Source: Bradyrhizobium diversitatis
GTDB lineage: Bacteria > Pseudomonadota > Alphaproteobacteria > Rhizobiales > Xanthobacteraceae
Assembly: GCF_016031635.1 (NCBI RefSeq)
Contig: NZ_JACEGD010000041.1
Coordinates: 1-53,300, forward strand
Reading direction: 5' to 3'
DNA: 53,300 bases
Shown here: positions 36,106 to 42,334 of the stretch, piece by piece
Layout of the letters: each line of letters starts with the position of its first letter
How positions within the stretch are numbered: the stretch's first letter is position 1
Notes under the pieces: generated by a model
Told to the model about the DNA's origin: nothing
The model's database searches: none
The model's input: the letters and a program-made list of their open reading frames with translations, nothing else
Position numbers and translations under genes: made by a program

Positions 36106-36366
36106 CTAGTCCGTACCGTCTTCCTCTTTCTCCTCCTCGGGCGTGACCGGGGGACAGACGCGGATCGTCGAACGGGCAAGCTTGGCATCGGCCCTGGATT
36201 TGTAGGGACCGTCGCCGAACCAGATATCGCCGATGATCACGGGATTGCTGGTCACGATATTGCATTTTCCAGTGGCGCGGTTGCCGACCACCCAGAACAA
36301 TCCGTCGGCGAAGCTCACCGCTCCCGACGCGAGCAGCAATATGGCTGCTACTCCCAAACGCTTCAT
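36106..36366 (-). CDS. Small exported hypothetical protein
   Basis: 86 residues with signal peptide MKRLGVAAILLLASGAVSFA, cleaved before DGLFW. The mature part has WVVGNRATGKCNIVTSNPVI and RSTIRVCPPVTPEEEKEEDG, with two Cys that could form a disulfide and a strongly acidic end. No family recognised. The ATG is preceded by an AGGGAGCACAGCC stretch, a usable SD. Confidence 0.62.
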   Translation of the reverse strand: MKRLGVAAILLLASGAVSFADGLFWVVGNRATGKCNIVTSNPVIIGDIWFGDGPYKSRADAKLARSTIRVCPPVTPEEEKEEDGTD

Positions 36367-36500
36367 GGCTGTGCTCCCTGCCCTGCAGGTAGGCCTGCAG
36401 CAGGTCCGGCAATAGCCCTCGCGACGGCCCGCTTCGGATCGTGGTTAATCCGGACACGCCGCAACCGCTCGGCAGCTGATCAACTTGTCCCTATTGTCTT

Positions 36501-36548
36501 GAGCACGATCTTCTTCGGAAAACTGCTGCGTTCCCTGACCGATCATGC
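36501..36548. repeat. GCATGATCC...GGATCATGC hairpin repeat, degenerate copy
   Basis: GAGCACGATC, TTCGGAAAACTGCTGCG and GATCATGCCC align with the family but the stem has several mismatches. It abuts the TPR gene's stop codon. Confidence 0.6.
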
Positions 36549-36549
36549 C

Positions 36550-37182
36550 CTAGATGTCGCGGCCTTCGACCTTCTCGGTCAGCGCCTTGACCTGATCGGG
36601 GATCTTTTCGAGGTGCGGATTGACGGCGAGCGCCTTGCGGTAGGCGTCCAGCGCGCGCTTCTCGTCGCCGACCTCCTGCATGATCATGCCGAGGCCGGCG
36701 AGCGCGCCGAAATGGCGCGGCTCCCGGACCAGCACTTGCTGGATATCCGCGAGAGAGCGGCCATAGTCGTTCTGCATGTAATAGAGCGTCGCCCGCCGAT
36801 TCCAGGCCTCGATGTAATCGGGCCTGAGCTTGATGACCGAATCCAGCAGCTTGATCGCGACATCGACCTTCTTCGCATCGACCGCGGTCTTGGCGCGTGA
36901 CATCAGCAGCGCCGCGGTGTCGCTCGGGGTCTGGAGCCAGATCGCCCAGATCCGCGCCTCGACATGCTTGGCGCTGGCCTCATCGGGAGCGGCCTTCAGC
37001 GCGCCGAACAGGAAATCGAGATTCTTGCCGCGATCGACCTTGGGCAGCTTGGCCGGCGCTTCGGGCAGCTTCTTCTGCTTGCCGGGCGGCTCAACCTGCT
37101 GCGCCACGGCTGGAGTCAGGCCGGCGGCTGCAAGCGCGAGGGCCAGGCACAGGGTACGGGCGAAAGGGAATCTCACTGCCAT
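36550..37182 (-). CDS. TPR repeat exported protein
   Basis: 210 residues. Signal peptide FPFARTLCLALALAAAGLTP with cleavage near AVA-QQV. A short Lys/Pro-rich linker (PPGKQKKLPEAPAKLPKVDR) is followed by three to four tetratricopeptide repeats (for example PSDTAALLMSRAKTAVDAKK, RPDYIEAWNRRATLYYMQND, EPRHFGALAGLGMIMQEVGD, EKRALDAYRKALAVNPHLEK). TPR proteins mediate protein-protein contacts; here probably in the periplasm. The partner is unknown. Confidence 0.84.
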   Translation of the reverse strand: MAVRFPFARTLCLALALAAAGLTPAVAQQVEPPGKQKKLPEAPAKLPKVDRGKNLDFLFGALKAAPDEASAKHVEARIWAIWLQTPSDTAALLMSRAKTAVDAKKVDVAIKLLDSVIKLRPDYIEAWNRRATLYYMQNDYGRSLADIQQVLVREPRHFGALAGLGMIMQEVGDEKRALDAYRKALAVNPHLEKIPDQVKALTEKVEGRDI

Positions 37183-37288
37183 GACGAAAGTCTAAACGCG
37201 CAAAGCCGCCCTTGCAAAGCAAAGGCGGCGTCAAACTCGTGTGAGCCGTGGTCTTGCGGGGCGCGCGAAGGCGTCCGGCCGGGCGAGA

Positions 37289-37414
37289 TCAGCCCTGCCG
37301 CGCCTTGAAGCGGCGCTGCACCTTGTTGATCACATAAACCCGGCCCTTGCGGCGGACCAGGCGGTTGGCGCGATGGCGACCGCGCAGCGATTTCAGCGAG
37401 TTACGGACCTTCAT
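37289..37414 (-). CDS. rpmJ: 50S ribosomal protein L36, zinc-free type
   Basis: 41 residues: MKVRNSLKSLRGRHRANRLV, then RRKGRVYVINKVQRRFKARQ and G. The canonical 37-residue L36 binds zinc through Cys/His residues, but this one has no Cys at all, so it is the C-minus (YkgO-like) type that many alphaproteobacteria use. The gene is monocistronic. The longer in-frame sequence upstream to 37609 lacks family similarity. Confidence 0.93.
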   Translation of the reverse strand: MKVRNSLKSLRGRHRANRLVRRKGRVYVINKVQRRFKARQG

Positions 37415-37660
37415 GGCAGAATCCTGAACGTTCGAAAGGCCGTGTTCGGCACTACCGTTTCGGCACGCGCGAATGTGGCAAAATGAGATTTTTCCCGCTG
37501 GCGGACCGACCGCCCGGGACGGGGCGGTTCTTAAGGCATGGCGGGAGGTGATGTCAATGTTCACTGCCCCGGTTCGGGCCAGCAAATTCGCGAAAACAAC
37601 CCCATGCACAGTAGAAGCGGCCGGATCGGCCCGATCTACCCGATAACCTCCCGCAATGCC
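37415..37660. other. Intergenic region between rpmJ and the amidohydrolase operator
   Basis: About 245 bases between divergent genes. It should contain the rpmJ promoter, but no certain site was identified. Confidence 0.4.
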
Positions 37661-37697
37661 TTGCCAAATTCGTTATATCATATAATCAATTTGGCAA
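37661..37697 (+). promoter_or_regulatory. Palindromic operator-promoter of the amidohydrolase gene
   Basis: TTGCCAAATT (37661-37670) and AATTTGGCAA (37688-37697) are perfectly complementary. Between them TTATATCATATAA continues the two-fold symmetry apart from one mismatched dinucleotide pair. A consensus TATAAT (37681-37686) lies inside the palindrome, and the SD GGGAGGA starts 7 bases after its end. A dimeric repressor here would block the promoter. The regulator is not adjacent. Confidence 0.75.
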
Positions 37698-37715
37698 CCG
37701 GTCGGGAGGAAACCA

Positions 37716-38600
37716 ATGCCGAAGCTGAAGCTGCCTGCTATCGACGATGTCGTCGCCATCGACATCCACACCCATGCCGAGGAGCCTTGCGGCTGCCACG
37801 CCGACGATGGCTATGATGATTTCCAGGCCCAGATGGCCGAGTACTTCAAGTCGCCGAACAAGCATCCACCGACCGTGCCGGAGACCGCGGCCTATTACCG
37901 CTCCAAGAACATCGCCGCGGTGATCTTCCCTGTCGATGCCGAGCGCGAGACCGGCTTCCGCCGCTACAACAATTACGAGATGCTGGAGGTGGCCTCCGAG
38001 CATCTTGACGTCCTCATCCCCTTCGTCTCGATCGACCCGCACAAGGGCAAGCTCGGCGCGCGCGAGGCGCGCAAGCTGATCGAGGAATACGGCGTGCGCG
38101 GCTTCAAATTCCATCCGACCATGCAGGGCTTCTACGCCAACGACCGCATGGCCTATCCGCTCTATGAAGAGATCAACAATGGCGGGGCGATCGCGCTGTT
38201 CCACACCGGCCAGACCGGCGTCGGCTCCGGCATGCCCGGCGGCATGGGCATGCGGCTGAAATATTCCAACCCGATGTACATGGACGACGTCGCGGCCGAT
38301 TTCCCCGACCTCAAGATCATCCTCGCCCATCCCTCCTTCCCCTGGCAGGAGGAGGCGCTGTCGGTCGCGACCCACAAGCCGAACGTCTATATCGACCTCT
38401 CGGGCTGGTCGCCGAAATACTTCCCGCCGATCCTGGTGCGCTACATCAACTCGATCCTGCAGGACAAGATGCTGTTCGGCTCGGACTGGCCGGTGATCAC
38501 GCCGGACCGCTGGCTGTCCGACTTCGCCAAGATCGAGATCCGCGACGAGATCCGGCCGAAGGTCTTGAAGGCCAACGCGCGCAAGCTGCTGGGGATCTAG
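37716..38600 (+). CDS. Amidohydrolase family 2 protein (ACMSD-like)
   Basis: 294 residues of the amidohydrolase_2 fold, metal-dependent hydrolases or decarboxylases. Metal/catalytic positions: AIDIHTHAEEP (HxH about 19-21), GFKFHPTMQGFYAN, ALFHTGQTG (His about 165), IILAHPSFPWQ and LFGSDWPV (Asp about 260). Relatives act on aromatic carboxylates or lactones, so the substrate is not predictable. Preceded by a strong SD and by the palindromic operator, so expression is likely controlled by a specific regulator. Confidence 0.87.
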   Translation: MPKLKLPAIDDVVAIDIHTHAEEPCGCHADDGYDDFQAQMAEYFKSPNKHPPTVPETAAYYRSKNIAAVIFPVDAERETGFRRYNNYEMLEVASEHLDVLIPFVSIDPHKGKLGAREARKLIEEYGVRGFKFHPTMQGFYANDRMAYPLYEEINNGGAIALFHTGQTGVGSGMPGGMGMRLKYSNPMYMDDVAADFPDLKIILAHPSFPWQEEALSVATHKPNVYIDLSGWSPKYFPPILVRYINSILQDKMLFGSDWPVITPDRWLSDFAKIEIRDEIRPKVLKANARKLLGI

Positions 38601-38644
38601 GAAGGCGATGAGATCAGGTTGATTGCGACAACGCAGGCGAACTC

Positions 38645-38788
38645 CCTCTCCCGCTTGCGGGAGAGGGTCGGGGAGAGGGTGTTTCCGCAATGGGACAATC
38701 GCCAAGAGGAGAAAGCCCTCACCCGGCGCGCGGGAACGATGCTTCGCATCGTCCGAGGCGCGCCGACCTCTCCCGCAAGCGGGAGAGG
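38645..38788. repeat. Nested palindromic repeat with CCTCTCCCGC ends
   Basis: CCTCTCCCGCTTGCGGGAGAGG and CCTCTCCCGCAAGCGGGAGAGG (each a 22-base self-complementary hairpin) sit at both ends and are also complementary to each other. The interior holds CGATGCTTCGCATCG with flanking CGGCGCG/CGCGCCG. It fills the space between the convergent amidohydrolase and SDR genes. Confidence 0.85.
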
Positions 38789-38799
38789 TGAACGAGGCC

Positions 38800-39534
38800 T
38801 CAGACCTGCGCGAGGCCGCCATCGACGAAGACCTCGCCGCCGGTCATGTAGCTGCTGTCCGAGGAGGCCAGGAACGCAGCCGCCGCTCCCGTCTCGGAAG
38901 GGTCGCCCACTCGCCCGATCGGCGTCGCACTTCCGAGCGCATCGAATGCTTCCTCGCCGACGATCTCCAATGCCAGCTCCGTCTTGGTCGGCCCCGGCGA
39001 CAGCACATTGACGCGGATGCCGGTGCCGCGCAGGTCGAGCGCCCAGCTGCGCGCAAGGTTGCGGATCGCCGCCTTGGTCGCACTGTAGATGCTGAATTGC
39101 GGCGTGCCCATCACGCCCGTGCTCGAACCGGTCAGGATGATCGACGATCCCTTTCGCATCAGCGGCAAGGCCTTCTGCACCGTGAACACCAGCCCCTTCA
39201 CATTGACGTCGAAGATGTGATCGTAGTGCTCGGGCGTGATCTCGCCGAGCGGCGCAAACAGTCCGGTCCCGGCATTGGCGAACAGGATGTCGAGTCCGCC
39301 GCGTTCGGCTTTGACCGTCGCGTATAGCCGGTCGAGGTCGGACAGATCCGTGACCGAGCCTCTTACGGCACGCGCCGAGGACCCCAGCTGCGCGAGGGCG
39401 GCGTCGAGCGGCTCCTGCCGCCGCCCGAAGATGTAGACGAACGCGCCCTCGTCGACGAACCGTTTGGCGGCTCCCAGCCCAATGCCGGTTCCGCCGCCTG
39501 TCACCACCGCCGTCTTGCCTTGTAGTCTGCTCAT
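38800..39534 (-). CDS. SDR family oxidoreductase
   Basis: 244 residues; NAD(P)-dependent Rossmann enzyme. TGGGTGIGLGAAKRF is the cofactor loop (about 12-26). The next landmarks are FANAGTGLFAPLG and the catalytic Ser of LTGSSTGVMG, with Tyr and Lys in YSATKAAIRNLARSW. The C-terminus ends SSYMTGGEVFVDGGLAQV, the usual SDR ending. GAAGGAG precedes the ATG at 39534. Divergent from an HxlR regulator 86 bases away, which probably controls it. The substrate is unknown. Confidence 0.92.
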   Translation of the reverse strand: MSRLQGKTAVVTGGGTGIGLGAAKRFVDEGAFVYIFGRRQEPLDAALAQLGSSARAVRGSVTDLSDLDRLYATVKAERGGLDILFANAGTGLFAPLGEITPEHYDHIFDVNVKGLVFTVQKALPLMRKGSSIILTGSSTGVMGTPQFSIYSATKAAIRNLARSWALDLRGTGIRVNVLSPGPTKTELALEIVGEEAFDALGSATPIGRVGDPSETGAAAAFLASSDSSYMTGGEVFVDGGLAQV

Positions 39535-39591
39535 GATGTGCTCCTTCACTAGGGTTGCACTGAGCTGGCGGGCTACCCACCTATCGACAAG

Positions 39592-39611
39592 TATGCACCT
39601 TTTGGTAAGTA
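39592..39611. promoter_or_regulatory. Candidate HxlR operator
   Basis: TATGCACC-TTTT-GGTAAGTA is an imperfect inverted repeat (ACC-N4-GGT with outer TA) ending 9 bases before the HxlR ATG, in the 86-base divergent gap. Position fits autoregulation and control of the SDR gene; binding is inferred. Confidence 0.5.
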
Positions 39612-39620
39612 CCCAAAAAA

Positions 39621-40055
39621 ATGTCGTCAGATCGTTCAGACCTCCTCTCCCCGCCGGCGCAGGCTCAAGCAGACGTCCCGCGTTGCACGCCGAATCTGCC
39701 CGGCTTCACTTGCGGCCTGGATGCGACCCTGCGGGTCGTCTCCGGCAAGTGGAAACCGCTGATCCTCTACTTCCTCGCCCAGGACGGCCCGACCCGCTAT
39801 GGCGAACTCCGTCGAGCCGTGCGCGACGTCAGCGACAAGGTGCTGATCCAGCAGCTCAAGGAGCTGGAGGCCGACGGCCTGATCAAGCGGACCGACTACA
39901 AGGAGGTGCCGCCGCGTGTGGACTACAGTCTCACCCCCTTGGGTCACAGCCTCGCCCAAGCGCTGGTGCCGCTCTGCACGTGGGGGACCGAGCACATGGC
40001 GGAGGTCAGCCGGGTCTTCGCCGAGCGGGCGACCTGGAATACAAAACGACAGTAA
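39621..40055 (+). CDS. HxlR family transcriptional regulator
   Basis: 144 residues with the HxlR winged helix: VVSGKWKPLILYFLAQDGPT, RYGELRRAVRDVSDKVLIQQ and LKELEADGLIKRTDYKEVPP, ending in VDYSLTPLGHSL. A Cys in FTCGLDATLR near the start of the domain matches the redox-active Cys of HypR/YodB-like members. A second Cys lies earlier (PRCTPNLPG). This suggests sensing of electrophiles or oxidants and local control of the divergent SDR gene, by inference. Confidence 0.88.
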   Translation: MSSDRSDLLSPPAQAQADVPRCTPNLPGFTCGLDATLRVVSGKWKPLILYFLAQDGPTRYGELRRAVRDVSDKVLIQQLKELEADGLIKRTDYKEVPPRVDYSLTPLGHSLAQALVPLCTWGTEHMAEVSRVFAERATWNTKRQ

Positions 40056-40112
40056 GCGGTCCGCATCGGTATAGTCGGTCCGCGCGCCTGCAACGATCCA
40101 AGGGAACGGGTC

Positions 40113-40844
40113 ATGAGCATGAAAGCCGTCGTATTCGACGCCTACGGAACGCTGTACGACATCCAGTCGGTCGCCGACATCACCGAGGATGCGTTTCCGG
40201 GCTATGGTGAGATCATCACGCAGGTCTGGCGCATCAAGCAGCTCGAATACACCTGGCTGCGCTCGCTGATGCAACGCTACCAGGATTTTGCCGCCGTCAC
40301 CCGTGACTCGCTCGCCTATACGCTCCGAATGCTGGGACTCGCATACGAGAACGACGCATTCGAGCGTGTGATCGAGAAATACCTGCAGCTCGATCTCTAT
40401 CCGGACGCGACGGCAGCGCTCACGGCGCTAAAGCCGCGCAAGCTGGCCATCCTTTCCAACGGCAGCCCGGACATGCTCAATGCGCTCGTACGCAATTCGG
40501 GCCTCGATGCCCTGCTCGATGCCACCATCAGCGTCGACGCGAAGAAGATCTTCAAGCCGAGCCCGGAGGCCTATGAGCTGATCGGCGAGATGCTCGGCAC
40601 CGCGCCTGATGAGGTTCTGTTCGTCTCCTCCAATCCCTGGGACGTTGCTGGTGCGAAATCCTTCGGATTGAACGTTGCCTGGATCGAACGCGTCACGCCC
40701 GAAGCCATGGCGCTGGCTTGCGTCGAGAACGAACTCGTGGCACCGCTCACCATGTTTAGGGCGATCCGTACCCAGATGGACGAGCTTGGCTTTGCGCCGG
40801 ACCACCGCGTCCGCTCGCTCTCCGAGCTGCCAGGAATCGCGTAA
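40113..40844 (+). CDS. Haloacid dehalogenase, type II
   Basis: 243 residues of the HAD superfamily, L-2-haloacid dehalogenase-like. Motif I VVFDAYGTLYDIQS (nucleophile Asp about 8), LAILSNGSPDMLN (motif II), KKIFKPSPEAYELI with the conserved Lys, and FVSSNPWDVAGAKSFG (motif III) are in order. DAYGTLYD is the type II dehalogenase version of the motif. The natural substrate may be 2-haloacids or another small phosphate-free acid. The gene runs after HxlR and before ybaK, but gaps of 57 and 39 bases leave operon structure open. Confidence 0.88.
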   Translation: MSMKAVVFDAYGTLYDIQSVADITEDAFPGYGEIITQVWRIKQLEYTWLRSLMQRYQDFAAVTRDSLAYTLRMLGLAYENDAFERVIEKYLQLDLYPDATAALTALKPRKLAILSNGSPDMLNALVRNSGLDALLDATISVDAKKIFKPSPEAYELIGEMLGTAPDEVLFVSSNPWDVAGAKSFGLNVAWIERVTPEAMALACVENELVAPLTMFRAIRTQMDELGFAPDHRVRSLSELPGIA

Positions 40845-40883
40845 GGGTCGCCCCGCCTGTGAGATTGGAATGAGCTGCCCGGA

Positions 40884-41351
40884 ATGAGTCTGGAATCCGT
40901 TCGCGCCTTCTTCGCCGAGAAAGCCCCCGACATCTCCGTCATCGAATCCCCAATCAGCTCCGCGACCGTGGCGCTGGCGGCCGAAGCCTATGGCGTCGAG
41001 CCGGGACGGATCGCCAAGACGCTGTCGTTGCGGATCGGCGAGAGCGTGATCCTGATCGTCGCCGCCGGCACCTCACGCATGGACAACAAGAAGGTGAAGG
41101 CGCAGTTCGGCGGCAAGCCGAAGATGCTGGGTCTGGAGGAAGTCGCCGACATCACCGGGCACGAGGTTGGCGGCGTCTGCCCCTTCGGCCTGAAATCGCC
41201 GCTGCCGATCTATTGCGATGTCTCGCTGAAGGCGTTCGACGTCGTGGTTCCGGCCGCAGGCTCGACCCACAGCGCGGTGCGGATCACGCCCGATCGGCTG
41301 GCCGAGCTGGTCGCCGCCGAGTGGGTCGATGTCTGTGAGCATCGTCCCTAA
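40884..41351 (+). CDS. YbaK/EbsC family aminoacyl-tRNA deacylase
   Basis: 155 residues; YbaK-type proteins remove mischarged amino acids (such as Cys) from tRNA(Pro). VALAAEAYGVEPGRIAKTLS, ILIVAAGTSRMDNKKVKAQF and GHEVGGVCPFGL (the GGVxPFG signature) are visible, with the conserved Lys in AKTLSLRIG. Whether it is YbaK proper or another INS-superfamily subgroup cannot be decided by eye. A palindromic repeat starts at its last base. Confidence 0.88.
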   Translation: MSLESVRAFFAEKAPDISVIESPISSATVALAAEAYGVEPGRIAKTLSLRIGESVILIVAAGTSRMDNKKVKAQFGGKPKMLGLEEVADITGHEVGGVCPFGLKSPLPIYCDVSLKAFDVVVPAAGSTHSAVRITPDRLAELVAAEWVDVCEHRP

Positions 41352-41449
41352 ATCGCGATCAGATGAGGACGAATCGTCATCGCGATTGAGCTCGTTGTTT
41401 GAGCATGATCCTTTCGGAAAACCGCCGCGCACTTTTCCGGATCATGCTT
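41351..41449. repeat. Two-hairpin repeat: AATCGCGAT stem plus GCATGATCC stem
   Basis: First stem AATCGCGAT...ATCGCGATT around CAGATGAGGACGAATCGTC. The second has GAGCATGATCC, TTTCGGAAAA and TTTTCCGGATCATGCT. The same two-part architecture recurs at 48784-48883, where the first stem is a different sequence that still pairs. Confidence 0.85.
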
Positions 41450-41457
41450 CCGGGCGG

Positions 41458-41805
41458 CTAATCATCCTCGTCGTAAGGCTGCGGCTGTGCGGGCGGAGGT
41501 GGCGGCGCCGCGTTGTAACGCGGTGGCGGAGCGGCGCGATTGCGCGGCACCGCCTGTTGTTGCGGCATCTGGTTGTTGGACTGGAACACCGCGCGGCAGC
41601 CGCTCGAGAGCTGCGGCGTGTTCTGCTGCAAACAAGCCGTGATGCGATTCACATCGGGAATCTGGTCGCTGCACAGACGCCATACATCGGGCGTACAAGC
41701 CATCTGCTGTTCCATCGTGCCGCGGTATTCCTGCGCGGACGCAGCGTTCTGTGCCAGGACGCCGACTGCGAGCGCCACACCTAGCGCGATCCGCTCTGTT
41801 CGCAT
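41458..41805 (-). CDS. Small exported Cys-rich-repeat protein
   Basis: 115 residues. Signal peptide with cleavage near SAQ (MRTERIALGVALAVGVLAQN). The mature part has QMACTPDVWRLCSDQIPDVN and RITACLQQNTPQLSSGCRAV, a four-Cys unit resembling Cys-rich (GLG1) repeats. A Gln/Pro-rich disordered tail ends in DEDD. The protein is probably periplasmic and disulfide-bonded. Function unknown. Confidence 0.75.
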   Translation of the reverse strand: MRTERIALGVALAVGVLAQNAASAQEYRGTMEQQMACTPDVWRLCSDQIPDVNRITACLQQNTPQLSSGCRAVFQSNNQMPQQQAVPRNRAAPPPRYNAAPPPPPAQPQPYDEDD

Positions 41806-42334
41806 GTTTCATATCCTTCCAGGCTCATTCAAAGGCTCCTCAATCAATGAGGCGCAGGAAGGTTCTGCTTCAACAAAAAAACGTGAAAGGCGCCTGGAAC
41901 CCGCTTCCACCGCGGCTTGTCGTCCACGTCCACGTCACGGCCTTCGCATCCGACGGTCGTCATTCCAAAGCCCCGCCGAAATGTTCATCGGAGATACGGG
42001 ACGTGGTTGAGGCCGCAGAGGCAAGCGGTCGCTGATCCCGTTCAACCGGTGCAACGGATCGCGGAGCGGTGGCGCCCCCCGCATCAGTCGCTGTTCAACT
42101 TAAGCCGCGGCGCCGACTTCAGATCCAGCTGCGTCTCAAGCCATCCGGATTTTCGCTTTTGTCCACGTGCGGCAGCAACGCATCGCGCGCCGGCGTTACT
42201 GTCCGTTGTAGTGCGGCAACAGAGCCGGAGCAAAACGGTCGCTTGCGCCTATGACCATAGACCGTTTCGCATATTACCAAGAACGGAAGCGACGCCCCCG
42301 CTAGCAATCAATTGCTGCAACGAGGGAATTGTCG
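41806..42334. other. Gene-poor region before the autotransporter
   Basis: 529 bases without a credible gene. Short frames on both strands lack RBS and family-like sequence. Small hairpins are visible: CCTCA-ATCAA-TGAGG near 41838 and GCAAT-CA-ATTGC near 42304. The latter lies about 20 bases before the likely autotransporter start. CGAGGGA at 42320-42326 could be its SD. Confidence 0.5.
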
